Source of the DNA: Primula veris
Taxonomy: Eukaryota; Streptophyta; Magnoliopsida; Ericales; Primulaceae
Direction of reading: 5' to 3'
Assembly: GCA_963682055.1 (NCBI GenBank)
Contig: OY821750.1
Coordinates: 10,666,501-10,730,500, forward strand
DNA length: 64,000 nt
The notes beneath the pieces are model-generated. The model saw only the letters and a program-made list of their open reading frames with translations. It was not told the origin of the DNA and made no database searches. The translations under genes and the position numbers were made by a program. Position 1 is the stretch's first letter, and each line of letters starts with the position of its first letter. Of this stretch, positions 45,588 to 58,400 are shown piece after piece.

Positions 45588-48500
45588 GCATGTATTGTGG
45601 GGCAGTTGATTGTCTGGTTGATAGTGGCACTACACACACTATCTTAAAAGATAAATCGTTTTTTATCAACTTTACGCCTAAAGTAACCTCAGTGACAACA
45701 ATTTCGGGCCCGTCGACCCTTGTTGAAGGCTTTGGTAAAGCTAAATTCACGTTGTCAAATGGTACTCCTGTTGAAGTATCTGAGGCCTTGTATTCTCCGA
45801 GGTCCAGTCGTACCTTGTTGAGCTTTAAGGATATCCGAGAAAATAAGTTTCATCTTGAAACTGCTCGTGAAAATGGTATTGAATACCTTCACATTACCTC
45901 CACTCAATACGACCAAAAGCGTATTCTGGAGAAGTTGAGATGTCTTTCAAGTGTATTGTATGTTACTACAATCCAAAACTTTGAAAGCAATCTAATCATT
46001 CGGCGGGCGCCGATTGATGAGAGCACTTTTATGCTATGGCATGACCGGCTGGGACAACCGGGTCAAAATACGATGCTTCGAACGATGAACGCATCTCATG
46101 GGAATCCTCTTGGAGGAAAGAATTTCGTGATTAATCCGAAAAGCCTATGCCAAGCATGCTCGATTGGAAAGACTAATCTCAAACCAATTCGTGTGAAACC
46201 TACGAAATTGGTTTCCCAATTCCTTGAAAGAATTCAAGGAGATATTTATGGACCTATCCAACCAACATGTGGACCATTTAAATATTTTATGGTTTTGGTT
46301 GATGCATCGACAAGATGGTCACACGTAGCTTTGTTGTCCACAAGAAACGCAGCGTTTCCAAAACTCCTAGCCCAGATCATTAAATTGAGGGCTCATCATC
46401 CGGATTATCCGATAAAGTCTATTAGACTTGATAATGTCGCGGAGTTTACATCGAAAACTTTCGATGACTATTGCATGACTTTGGGAATTAATCTTGAACA
46501 CCCAGTTGCGTATGTTCATACCCAAAACGGCCTTGCAGAAGCTTTCATTAAGCGGTTGCAAATGATTGCTAGGACTTTGGTTATGCGCACCAAACTTCCT
46601 ATTTCTGCGTGGGGCTATGCCATTTTGCATGCTGCTGCGTTGGTCCGTCTGAGGCCCATGGCCACCCAACCACTATCTGCGTACCAGTTGGTAACTGGAT
46701 ATGAGCCCGATGTCTCACATTTACGCGTGTTTGGGTGTTTAATCAATGTTCCAATTGAGCCGCCTAAGCGTTCCAAATTTGGACCTCAGAAACGACGGGG
46801 CATATATGTCGGTTATGAATCCCCGTCCATAATACGCTATTTAGATCCCTTGACAGGCGTTCTCTTTACCGCTAGACATGCGGATTGTGACTTTGATGAG
46901 ACACTCTTCCCGTCGTTAGGGGGAGAAATGCACGTTAATGTTGATAAGGAACGACGTGAATTAACGTGGCATGTACCCACTATGTCTCATCTAGATCCCC
47001 CAACTGCACATAGTGGTAAGGAAGTGCAGAGAATCCTAGGTCTGCAAAATGTTGCAAATCAAATGCCAGATGCATTTAATGACCTAGCGAATGTCACGAG
47101 ATCACATATACCTGCTGTAAATGTGCCTGCAAGGATAGACGACCCAGTGAGACGCCGTGTTCCGTTTGAACACGTTGCTCCGGTTGTACCCACCGAGCAA
47201 AGGACGCTGCCGTCGGCCGTTCAGTCCGCCGCCCTTCCGAAAAAAAGAGGAAGGCCGTCCGGTTTCAAGGATGTTCTGTCTCGAAAGAGGAGAAATCCTG
47301 TCGCATCTGTTTTGCCACACGAGATCATTAAGGATCACGGTGATGTATTAGAGAAACATGTTCCAGATGAAACACAAGTTCCTAATCATCACGATAACCT
47401 CGAAATATCTGTCGATTATACTAGTTTAGACGATATTTTGAAGCGAAACGAGACTGTCATCGATGATGTGTTCATATATGCAGTGGCCACTGACATTATG
47501 AACAATGATGACATGGAACCTCGTACCGTTGCTGAGTGTCAGTGAAGAACGGACTGGCCTCAATGGAAACAAGCAATCCAGGCTGAATTGGATTCCTTAA
47601 CGAAACGAAAGGTGTTTGGACCTGTCGCTCCAACACCGCCCAATGTTAGACCAGTTGGTCATAAATGGGTTTTCGTAAGGAAGCGTGATGAGAATAATGA
47701 GATTGTTAGATACAAAGCTCGCCTTGTGGCGCAAGGTTTCTCTCAACGCCCTGGAATTGATTACGATGAGACGTATTCTCCCGTAATGGATGTTATAACG
47801 TTCCGCTACTTAATCAGTTTAGTAGTTTTCGAAAAACTGAATATGCAGCTCATGGATGTGGTCACAGCGTATCTCTACGGGGATCTGGACACAGAGATTT
47901 ACATGAGAGTCCCTGATGGACTTAAGTTGCCTGAATCAAGTAGTTACCGGCCACGGAACACGTTCTCGATTAGACTGAGACGATCACTATATGGATTGAA
48001 ACAATCCGGACGGATGTGGTATAACCGTCTAAGTGAATACTTGATCGGCGTGGGATATGTTAATAATGAACTATGCCCATGCGTGTTCATAAAGAAATCC
48101 ACTTCAGGATATGCGATTATCGCAGTCTATGTAGATGATATGAATCTTATAGGAACCTCGAAAGAGTTGTTCGAAACTGCTGAAATCCTGAAGAAGGAAT
48201 TCGAGATGAAAGATCTTGGGAAGACACGGTATTGCCTCGTCCTGCAGATCGAGCACCGTACAGATGGAATTTTAGTCCATCAAGAAAGTTACACCCAAAA
48301 GGTGTTGAGGCGCTTTAGTCATAGTGATGCTAAGCCGTCCTCTACTCCCATGGTCGTCCGTTCTCTAGACATTAATAAGGACCCCTTCCGTCCAAAGGAG
48401 AACGATGAAGAGATATTGAGCCCTGAGTGTTCATATCTGGGTGCAATAGGCGCACTATTGTACTTGGCCCAATGTGCTAGACCGGACATCTCGTTTGCTG

Positions 48501-49159
48501 TGAATTGTCTAGCTCGACACAGCACCGCGCCAACACGCCGCCACTGGACTGGCATAAAAGACATTTTCCGTTACCTTAGAGGTACTACGGACATGGGCTT
48601 ATTCTATCCCTTTGCGTCGAGTGGATCTAGCTCCATTGATCCTCGAAACAACGCAACCCTTGTCGGCTATGCCGATGCTGGTTTCTTATCAGACCCGCAC
48701 AAGGGACATTCCCAATCTGGTTATGTCTTTACCATTGGGAACACGGCGATATCCTGGAGGTCTCGTAAACAGACTCTAGTAGCCACTTCGACTAACCACT
48801 CTGAGCTACTCGCGCTCTATGAGGCGACTAGAGAGTGTGTCTGGCTTCGAGCAGTTATTGGCCATATTCAAAGCACCTGTGATCTAGCTTAGGATCATGA
48901 TAAACCAGTTGTTATTTATGAGGACAACACCGCTGTGATTGATCAAGCAAAACATGGTTATATCAAAGGTGATGCCACTAAGCATATCTCGCCAAAGTTG
49001 TTCTTTACACATGAACAACAAACACTTCAAAAGATTGAAGTGAAGCATATTGGTTCAGAGAATAACCACGCTGACTTGTTCACCAAGTCACTGCCAAAGC
49101 ATTCTTTTCAGAAGCATGTACGGGCGATTGGCCTACGTAGGCTATCTGAGCTACCTTAG
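45588..49159 (+). pseudogene. pol: pol (protease, integrase, RT, RNase H) of the 42486 copia element
   Basis: One frame runs from 45588 to 49159 with two stops: TGA at 47543-47545 (between integrase and RT) and TAG at 48890-48892 (in RNase H). Protease: DSGTT at residues 11-15 of the 45590 ORF. Integrase zinc finger: H151, then Q156 where family members have His, and CQAC; core D...D...E visible as GDIYGPI, RLDN.AEF and QNGLAEA. RT (47588-48892): KARLVAQGF, QLMDVVTAYLYG, RSLYGLKQSGRMWYNRL and the catalytic YVDDM. RNase H: GYADAGF, and EDNTAVIDQAKH after the stop. The missing zinc ligand and stops mean it cannot act alone. G+C is higher than the surrounding DNA. Confidence 0.93.
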
Positions 49160-49731
49160 AGCGACATTTTATGTCGGAGTCGAAATCCTCGCACCCTGTC
49201 GTGTGCAAGTGAGGGGGAGCATCCTGTTGTATGCATGTGTACTCTTTTTGTCCTTAGTACAAGGTTTTTCCCACTGGGTTTTCCTTGACAAGGTTTTTAG
49301 CGAGACACGTTCCCTGTTATATCACTAAGGATTGCCGAAATCAGGGGGAGTATCCTGTCGTATACTTCTTACCACCGTGTACTCTTTTGTCCTTCGACCA
49401 GAGTTTTTTCCCACTGGGTTTACTCTGGCAAGGTTTTGATGAGGCACCTGTTTTGTGGTTGATCCCCTACTACTACCACTGTTGCACTCTTTTTCCTTCG
49501 ATCAGAGATTTTCCCATTGGGTTTGCTCTGGCAAGGTTTTGATGAGGCACACTGTTTTGTGGTTAGTTACTTACATGATATTTCGGCCTATATCATTCGG
49601 CTATACAGTTTCTCCTAGGTACCGGTTTTGTCCCATACTGGGTTTTCCGGCCCTAAGGGTTTTATGTGTTTAGCACTACGAATGAACTCGACTCAGATCG
49701 ACTGCATGAAGACGAAGAATTCAAGACGTCC
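49160..49731 (+). repeat. 3' region with repeated CCCACTGGGTTT...CTGGCAAGG modules
   Basis: About four diverged modules of roughly 90-120 bases, each with TTTTCCCACTGGGTTT, CTTTGGCAAGG-like and GATGAGGCAC parts. A related series lies in the 15398 element (about 15780-15960). It precedes the polypurine tract. Confidence 0.8.
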
Positions 49732-49741
49732 AAAGGGGGAG
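49732..49741 (+). other. Polypurine tract of the 42486 element
   Basis: AAAGGGGGAG directly before the 3' LTR. Confidence 0.9.
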
Positions 49742-49943
49742 TGTTGTAAGATAATTGGACTCTTGGGCTTATAATATATGGGCCCAAGTGGGCTTGTAAC
49801 CATACCCCTTTATCTATATAAAGAGGGCTAGGGGTCTTGTATTTGATCATCCATTCATATTCCTTCATTAATAAAGATCATACTGTTCTCCCCTCTCTCT
49901 ACTTCTGTCTCCCTATATACGTAGCTAATAGTGTATTACAACA
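49742..49943 (+). repeat. 3' LTR of the 42486 copia element
   Basis: 202 bp, six differences from the 5' LTR; ATATT target duplication follows. Confidence 0.95.
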
Positions 49944-49999
49944 ATATTTTAATAGTTAAAGTAATGTTAGTATTTATGGGCCAATTTTTTTATCCGCTT

Positions 50000-50667
50000 T
50001 GAGTCTACAAAATGCTGGAAACGGCACTGATCATATCATACAAGTGCTTAACTACATGCAATTTCTCCTTATCAAAAACTTAGAGGAAGCTTTGAAGATA
50101 GCCAGTCAAGAAAACATACATTTAAGAGAAAATAACTGGGTTTTCTAAAGGTTTGTAGACAGGTCTGTACATCTAGACGGGCTTTTGAAGGAAGAAATGG
50201 CAAAGAATGAACTGGTGACAAAGGAAAATCAGGACCTGAAGAAGGAATTGGTTCAGTAAAAACAAAAAGAAAACGGTGAAGACCTAGTGGAGTGTGGCAG
50301 GATAAGTGGAGATGTTTAGATTTGCTCTTTGGCTTTGTTTAAGTTTTACTATTTTGTTAGTAGTTTTTAACTAAGTTGGGTGTTTGTTTTGACCTTTTGG
50401 GAATGCAGAATACAAACTCTTTTTGGATAATTTTGTCTCTCTGCATGTGGCTTATTTTGTAAATTCTTGATTAGCATGTGGTCTGTGTAAGGTAGTAGCT
50501 ACGTAGCATGCTTCTTATTTTGGTTAGTTTAGGATCCATAATGGCTTAGTGGATAGTACGGTTGGGCTGTAATTTTGTGTATATGTAATACTAATATCGT
50601 TGTAAGTTGTATTCAGGGTTTAGTCCGCTCTTTAATTAATAAAAGTTTGTTGCGTTAAAAAAAAAAA
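50000..50667 (+). pseudogene. Possible processed retrocopy with poly(A) tail
   Basis: Coding-like sequence at about 50020-50319 reads, with two in-frame stops, as a coiled-coil protein fragment (NLEEALKIASQENIHLREN, then LLKEEMAKNELVTKENQDLK). It is followed by 340 bases resembling a 3' UTR, AATAAA at 50638-50643 and 11 A at 50657-50667. Signal plus A-tract embedded in genomic DNA is the mark of a reverse-transcribed mRNA (or a LINE end). The parent gene is not recognised and I found no flanking duplication. Confidence 0.5.
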
Positions 50668-51225
50668 GAGTGCTATTTGTATAGTTACTAGTGTTAGAAT
50701 TTGATTGTCCTATCTAAGCCAAAGAAATCAAATATAATAGAGAAAACAAATTATATTTAATACGAATGAATTAAATCACAGAAGATGAAAGAGAGGTTTA
50801 TATACTAATCAGAGAAAATACTGAAGGGACTTTTAACCTAAGACAACTATATACTACATATACAAATATTTATTAACCAGTAGTGTGGTTGCACTCCAAA
50901 AGTGTTGGAATCAACATGGAATTTCCGTGTTAAGTAACCAACTTTGAGCAAGTATTTGTGTGGCGAACACTTATTGTTTGAGTCTGTACTCGTGGATTAG
51001 CAAAGTTCGCATGACGAGCTTCGAGACGGTATATTTACACATGCAAAACTAATTAGCGGTGAGAATTCAAACTGTCTTCAAATTGAGTAAGTTAAAAGGG
51101 CTGATCAAGCAACCATTTCCTCAATTTATACAAACTCTGGTTTGTTGTGTAGATAGAGATATATAATCCGTTTAGTTCATAGAAATACCCCGATTGAAAC
51201 CGATAAACGTTCTTGTGGTTCTTGT
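50668..51225. other. Intergenic, no gene seen
   Basis: AT-rich sequence without recognisable motifs between the retrocopy and the minus-strand ORF fragment. Confidence 0.5.
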
Positions 51226-51443
51226 CTACCTATCTCTATGCAAAGCAACGAGTCTATAGCTAGGAGTTCCTTTACTAGGATTAGCTGCTGAATCTCTCGG
51301 ATACAACAAATCTGCAAGTCTTTTATTTTTATCCTCAATTTCATATTTGTTGTTGAGAATTTTAAACGAGGACCTATCCAGCCCCCCAACAATCCCAAGC
51401 TTCACATAAAAATCAACAAATATGTCATCGTCATCATTACCAA
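51226..51443 (-). pseudogene. Unrecognised open fragment (about 72 codons)
   Basis: The reading from 51443 leftward to a TAG at 51226-51228 has balanced, protein-like composition (DDDDIFVDFYVKLG, then LADLLYPRDSAANPSKG). It has no ATG at its start and a TGA immediately before. It may be an exon or exon relic of a host gene. No family recognised. Confidence 0.25.
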
Positions 51444-51553
51444 ATTGTCATACCACTTAGAGAGTGGAAACAGTGATTAATGCATCTTAAGAGTTCTCTG
51501 TCTATGCCACATTAACTTGATTAATCCATGCTAATGTCAATCAAACCAATTAC

Positions 51554-52773
51554 TGAAATTCCTATCCGCTGTTCTAGTTGCAGTTTTGCAGTTAGGTTCC
51601 AAATGAGGTTGCAACCACAGTTGGAACCAAGTGTATTAATGGACAGAACTGTAAAAAGTTAAATTTACTTTGAAATAAATCACACGCACATTTAACAACG
51701 GAGTTCACCTAACTAGGCTACGTCTCCGGGGCACTTACCCAGATTATGATATTATAAAAGCTTACAATATAGGATTCAAGTCTTAATGAAAAACTCTCAG
51801 ACTCCCTCTAGGTTTTTCTGCCTATCTCTATATTGCTCCTACCTTATAACTATCAGTTATAAATCAATGGCATCCCACCATTGTTTTTCTTTTGAAAGCT
51901 CACTGTGTATTCTCTCAAGAATGGATTCTTTATAAGTTAGAACACACCTTTTACAAGCTAAAGTTACCAAGTATATATGCAAGTAAAAACAATATTCTAT
52001 CTTCAATATCTTTTGATTGCTTTTGACTTTGTTGATTGGCTTCAATCTTTCCAATCATTACGTGATTCTACAGCGTGGATTGACTCCAATCATCATTGGT
52101 TAATACATGTTTAGTAACAAGCTTGAAAGTAGGAGTTAGTCTTTTTCTTTGAAAGAAAACATATAGAGATAATATCTTTTAAAGATAATATCTTTTCATA
52201 AACATATGAAACATTCAACTTCATATAACAATCAATCTTTAAACGTATCTTTACTGAATATATAAGGATCAAAGATTGAAACAAGTGATAAGGACAATCA
52301 TAAGAATAGAGATACATATTAAAAGGAAACATAACCTTATAAACTAATCTCTTTATAACTTTTTAGAAAACATCTTTCCTTAACACTTTGATATTCTCAA
52401 TAAACACATATTAAACTTTTAAGATCATATGAGAATATATCCTGCATACTTTAAAATAAATGATTAACATTAAAAGAGTAGTAATGCATAATTACAGAAC
52501 TTGACAGAATTCTGCTGAACAGCAGGTTGGAACTGTGGTTGCAACTGAGGTTGCAACTGGTACTTGAAACCACCAACGCTGTCTAAGCAGGTTGTAACAG
52601 AGGTTACAACATAGATTGAAACCTAACACTACTGTCTTAGTAGGTTGTAACTGAGGTTGCAACATTGCTTGAAACCTAACACTACTGTCTTAGTTCTTAA
52701 CAAACAGTTATGATTATTTAGTAAAAACCAATAGACAACAAATAATATTTAGACCAGAAATCTGGTCCTAACA
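51554..52773 (-). repeat. 3' LTR of the 51554 SIRE-like element
   Basis: 1220 bp, with GTTGGAAC/GTTGCAAC motifs at 12-bp steps (52526, 52538, 52550) and further copies nearby. Confidence 0.95.
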
Positions 52774-52785
52774 ATCTCCCCCTTT
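52774..52785 (-). other. Polypurine tract of the 51554 element
   Basis: AAAGGGGGAGAT on the minus strand, abutting the 3' LTR. Confidence 0.9.
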
Positions 52786-53168
52786 GTCATTGGTTTTGAC
52801 AAATCATCTAAGTTTATAGATCATCCAACCACCTGCAAATTCAATTTCAGCATAGTCTTATACTGTATATCTTATAACAATAGTTAAGAGACATCTGTTT
52901 AAGCTCCCCCTGCAGGTTAGAATTGCAAGCATCAAATAGGCACAAACTATATCCATTCATAGATTCAATTCTAAAGACATGCATACTTCAAAATGGAAAT
53001 TGCAGAAATTTTAAGGCCAAAACATGGCACAACATAGTCTTAGTACAGCAATTGTAATTGAAATTAAAAACAGCAACATAGAGTCTTGAAATTTAAATTG
53101 AAGCTTTAAACTTGAACAATAAACAGAACATAAACTTCACTCCCCCTATTTGTCAAAATCCATAAAAA

Positions 53169-54479
53169 TTAGTCACGAGGTATGTCTGAATGTGGGGCTC
53201 TTTCTCTTAGAGGAGTGTCTCTGACTACTTCTTCATCTTCTTCATTGTCTTCCTCACTGCTTATTGAAAAACCATCATTACTGTGAGTAGCATCACTATC
53301 CCCATCATCATCCTCACTCTCTATTATATTTACTAGCAGCTTCTTGATTTGATAATCATCAACATCCAGTTCAGCTCTCCTTTCCTGATTATAAGCCAGC
53401 TTCTGTGTCAAGTACCACCTTACACCTTTCTTCTTTTCTGAAGGAGCAGTAGAAGACTCTTGTTCCTTTTCTTTGCCTTTATCACCAGAAATGTCATTGA
53501 CATGCCCTTCTTTTAGCAGTTTTGCAGAGATATACAAGGCAGAGGGATAATCTGTGATTGGCTAATTAGTGATACTAATAGGAGAATCTCTAGACATATA
53601 TGAGACTTGTCCTAGTATCACTGCAGTGATTAAGCAAGGGAAGGGTAGCAGAATGGATGGAGAATCTATATCACTAAAATCTCTTATAAGATTGAAGACA
53701 TGATGGCCAAAGTTAATGGGTAGTGAAGACATGATTTTATACAGAAAGATGGCCATGTCTTTGTTGACTTTGGAAGGTTGTTTGGTAGGGGTCTAGTTAA
53801 ACCTAGCAATTTTGTACAATACAGCAGCACACAGTGTGAGAGAGGATGTTTTGATAGAATTGCCATCAAACCTATTGTTCTTTCCAGTTAGAACCAGAGC
53901 AATTACTTCCATGTCATAATCAACATTCTCCACAGAAGGATTGGGTGCATTCAGGAATTCATTTATCAATTTAGGGGTAAAGTCCAAAGTAACACCCCTC
54001 AAAAAAACTCTTCCATACTTAGGATTACCCTCATCAAAGACACTACTACTCAAATTTGCATAAAACTCTTTAATAACAGCAGGGTAGTAAGAATCGGCAT
54101 AACCAATAGTTTTTCCTAAACCAACAGCAGAGAGTAATTTTTCAACATACACCTGTATGTGAGGATAGCTAACCAAATTAAGCCTTCTTTCATAATGAAT
54201 TTCTTTACTAGCTAATGCCCTAAACCTCCTATATGTTTTCCTACTCCAGAAACGAGGATCAACATTATTGAATTTTGGAACATAATCAAACCTACCAATA
54301 ATAGGGTCATTATCTGGATTCCTCCTAGCACGCTTTTTAGTTCTATGTTTCTTAGAAGAAGAGGCCTCACTTACCTTTACCTTAGAGCTAGGACTGGTTG
54401 GAGATTTATTCATGAAATCTCTTAGAGTGCAGTCATCATCAATGTTCAGGTTGGGGTTTTTAGAAGGGTTAGAAGACAT
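53169..54479 (-). pseudogene. Third ORF of the SIRE-like element (plant-transposon-protein-like), two amber stops
   Basis: One frame of 437 codons from ATG 54479 to 53169, interrupted by TAG at 53793-53795 and at 53562-53564. N-terminus (1-60): Ser/Lys-rich with KKHRTKKRARR, a likely nuclear-localisation signal. Middle (~70-230): FWSRKTYRRFRALASKEI, YYPAVIKEFYANLSS, RGVTLDFTPKLINEFL. These resemble the domain called Putative plant transposon protein (Pfam PF20167, from memory). C-terminus: Lys/Glu-rich, then a strongly acidic tail (ESEDDDGDSD, EEDNEEDEEV). No signal peptide; the only moderately hydrophobic stretch (ILLPFPCLITAVILG) lies between the stops. It occupies the place of the env-like ORF in SIRE elements. 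Function unknown; no counterpart in the 21204 element. Confidence 0.75.
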
Positions 54480-55424
54480 GGTTTCAACTAATGGTTGGAA
54501 CCGGACTTAGAACTACGCTATTGGGTTTTCAGAAAATTTAGGGTTTCTTAAAATAGAAAGAGAGAGAGTAATTGTGATTATTGTGATTGTTTTGGAATAA
54601 AAAAGTTGTATAAATAGCAATAAAGGCCAAATCTTTTTACAATTAGAAAAAGATACACTCAAATCAATTTTGAAACCAAATTTTGCTATAATTAAGGAAA
54701 TATCTTATCAATAGAAGTTTAAGAATACAATAAAATAACGAAAGAAACAGTTTTTCAGAAAGATAGATTCAGCAATTAATAAAGATAAACATTCCTTTGT
54801 AAACAGATTTACCCAAAATTTGAATTCGAAGTAGTTGAGGATAGTAAGGAAATTTGGACTTGTTTCAAGAGAAGATAGCAAATCAGGAAGATATTTGCAC
54901 TTTTGAAAAACAGAACTCTAACAATTTACTCAAAAAGATATGTTTATCATAAAATAGTTTAAATACAAATTAGATTTTAAGAGCTTAAATTGAGCAAATT
55001 CATTTTTATCTCTACACAAAAACTAGTTTGATGATCTCAGCAAGGAAAGAGTATAAGTGATGTCAAAAATAACAAGACTTTGTCTTGGCTTTCTCATTTT
55101 AGAATGTTTGGACATTCACTGAATTTTTCAGTATTGTGAGTATGAGGTTTCAACTGATGTTGCAACTGAGCTTGCAACTAGTATTATTAGTAAGAGGTTT
55201 CAACTGGTGTTGCAACTGAACTTGCAACCAATGTGTAAAAATTGCATTTTGTGCTTGCATCTCTATTACCAGAGAGGTTTTTGGGACAAGTTACCTCATA
55301 TCTAATTTTTGAGACACCAAATAGCGGCTTTTTCAAGATAGAAACTTCAAAGCTCAATAAAGACTTACCTCTAGAAATAAAAAGTATTGAAGATAATCAA
55401 GACAGACATATATAGCAATAGTAT
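54480..55424 (-). other. Spacer between pol and ORF3
   Basis: About 0.95 kb, AT-rich. Contains GTTTCAAC/GTTGCAAC/CTTGCAAC series at 12-bp steps (55147, 55159, 55171, and again about 55197-55230) and a motif directly upstream of the ORF3 ATG (about 54482-54505). It may drive or insulate ORF3; no clear TATA identified. Confidence 0.5.
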
Positions 55425-58400
55425 TCAATTAGATCCATAGTGACATACCCCTATATCACTTCTTAAAGACTCAAATTTATTAGTATCAAGGGGCTTTGTG
55501 AAAATATCAGCAAATTGTTTTTCAGTTGAAACATGTTCTAAAATTAAGCTTTTTCCTTCAACTAGTTCTCTGATAAAATGATGCCTTAGGTCTATGTGTT
55601 TAGTTCTGGAATGTTGAACTGGATTCTTTGCTAAATCTATAGCACTTTTGTTATCACAAAATAAAGTTAATATTTCTTGCTTAACATTATAATCATTTAG
55701 CATCTGTTTCATCCAAATAAGTTGAGTACATCCACTTCCAGCTGTAATATATTCTGCCTAAGCAGTAGATAAAGAGATGCAATTTTGCTTTTTACTAAAC
55801 CAAGAAACAAGTTTGTTTCCAAAATAAAAACAACCACCAGAAGTACTCTTTCTATCATCTATGTTTCCTGCCCAATCTGCATCACAGTAACCACTTAGAA
55901 AATGATTTGTATCTTTAGAATACCATAGGCCTAGGTGAATTGTTCCTTTTACATACCTTAAAATTCTTTTGACAGCTAGAAGATGAGGTTCTAAAGGATT
56001 TGCCTGATACCTGGCACAAACTCCTACACTTAAGCAAAGGTCTGGTCTACTAGCAGTTAAATAAAGTAAACTTCCAATCATGGATCTATAAAGACTGGGA
56101 CAGACACTTTTACCTTTATCATTTTTAGACAGTTTAAGAGTGGTACTCATAGGGGTTCTCTTTTCTTTACTCTCACTCAGACCAAACTTCTTAACAAGAT
56201 TGTCTGCATACTTACTTTGGCATAGAAAAATGTCTTTCTCATTCTGTTTAACTTGCAATCCTAGAAAGTAAGTTAATTCACCTCCACCACTCATTTCAAA
56301 TTCATTCTTCATATCATAAATGAATTCTTCTATCCTTTTATTGGAAGTAGAGCCAAAAACACTGTCATCAACATAGATTTGAGCAATTATTATGTCCTTT
56401 GTGGTTTTCTTAGTAAACAGAGTTTTATCAACCCCCCATCTGTTAAAACCTTTTTCAATCAAGAACTTGGTTAATCTATCATACCAAGCTCTAGGAGCTT
56501 GCTTTAGACCATACAAGGCCTTTTTCAGTAAATAAACATGTTCAGGAAAGTTAGGATCTTCAAATCCCTTAGGTTGACAGACATAAACTTCTTCATTAAT
56601 CACACCATTCAGAAAAGCACTCTTTATGTCAAGTTGAAATAGTTTAAAATCATACAGACATGCAAGAGAGAGTAACATCCTAATAGATTCAATTCTAGCT
56701 ACAGGAGCAAAGGTTTCATGAAAATCAATTCCCTCAATTTGTGTATAACCCGGAGCTACCAACCTTGCTTTATTCCTGATAATCACTCCATCCTCATCAC
56801 TTTTATTTCTAAAGATCCATTTAGTCCCTATAACATTTTTATTAGAAGGTCTGGGTACTAAAGTCCATACATCATTTCTCTCAAATTGAGACAATTCATC
56901 TTGCATAGCTAAAATCCATTCACTATCTTCTAAAGCTTCTTTCTTATTCTTAGGTTCTAACTGAGAAATATAACAAGCAAAGTGAACAACATTATTTCTT
57001 TTACCTCTGGTTTTCATACCTGAAGCTACTTCTCCTATGATATTTTCAAGAGAATGATTTTTCTAAGTCCTTACATAGCGAGGCTTGCTAGATGACTGAA
57101 CATGAGAGTTTTCTTCTTCTTCTTCAGACTCAGCAGCATTCTGGGTTTCAACCTCGGTTTCAACCTCAATTGCAACTGGACTTCCAACCACTGTTGTACT
57201 GCTTGTTTGCTGGCTTTCTTCAGTCTCTTTTCCTGTCATATCTGACTCTCCATCATCACCTGTAGTCTCATTCACATCTTTTAAGTCATCAAATAACACA
57301 TTATAAGATTCCATAACACAGTTTGTTCTTTGATTAAAGACTCTAGAAACTCTACTATTCTGAGCATAACCAAGAAAGATCCCTTTATCACTTTTAGAGT
57401 CAAATTTACCAAGATGCTCTCTATCTCTGAGAATGTAACAAACACACCCAAAGACTTGAAAATACTTAACATTGGGTTTTCTACCTTTCCATATTTCATA
57501 AGCTGTCATGGAAGTGCCTTTAGTAATGTAAACTCTATTAACTATATGACAGGCAGTATTAACAGCTTCAGCCCAAAATCTGTTGGCAAGTTTCTTAGAG
57601 TTAAGCATGACTCTAGCCATTTCCTGAATGGTTCTATTTTTTCTTTCAACTATGTCATTTTGCTGTGGAGTCTTAGGTGCAGAGAACTTATGACTAATAC
57701 CTAAGGAGTTGCAAAATTCTCTAAACTTACTGTTTTTAAATTCTGTTCCATGATCACTTCTGACCCTAGCAATGTTACCACCGGTTGAACCTTTTTCAAG
57801 TTGAAGTTTTAAACACAGAGTTTTAAAGAGATCAAAAGTTTCAGATTTATCTTTTAAGAAAATTACCCAAGAGTATCTAGAGAAATCATCTACAACAACG
57901 AGAATGTACTTCTTGCCACCTATACTAGCAGTTTGCATAGGACCCATTAAGTCAATATGAAAAAGTTCAATGACTCTCTTAGTGTAGATTTGACTTATAC
58001 TTTTGTGAATACTTTTAGTTTGTTTGCCAACTGCACAATCACCACAGACACTTTGAGTTTTAGTACTAAGTTTAGGAATGCCTCTAATAAATTCTTCTTT
58101 AACCAGCTTATCTAAGGTTTTGTAATTCACATGACCCAGCCTTTTATGCCAAATATCAACATTATTAGTGATAGCTTGACTACACCTATTCTGAGGCAAT
58201 TCTTTTTCAGCTTTTTCAAAGACATAGCAGCCGTTGGTTGATCTAACTCCAGTCATGACTAAATCATTGTTAAGATCAGTAATTAGACACATATCATTGT
58301 TAAACTTGGCAATCATCTTGTTGTCACATAGTTGACTAATACTAATAAGGTTAGCTTTTAGACCATCTACAAGAAAAACATCATCAATATCAGGCATTCC

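Larger units (their letters stand above)
42486..49943 (+). mobile_element. Ty1/copia element with short LTRs (7458 bp), nearly intact
   Basis: 202-bp LTRs at 42486-42687 and 49742-49943 differ at 6 positions (3%). They are flanked by ATATT (42481-42485 and 49944-49948). Order: LTR, half-tRNA type primer site, 1.7-kb leader, gag, spacer, protease, integrase, RT, RNase H, repeat-bearing 3' region, polypurine tract, LTR. This is the Ty1/copia domain order. Two in-frame stops in pol and an integrase zinc-ligand change make it defective. It belongs to the same family as the element at 15398-21087. Confidence 0.97.

Noticed and set aside
46367..46669. 100-codon minus-strand frame
   Set aside because: Antisense shadow of the integrase region of the 42486 element.
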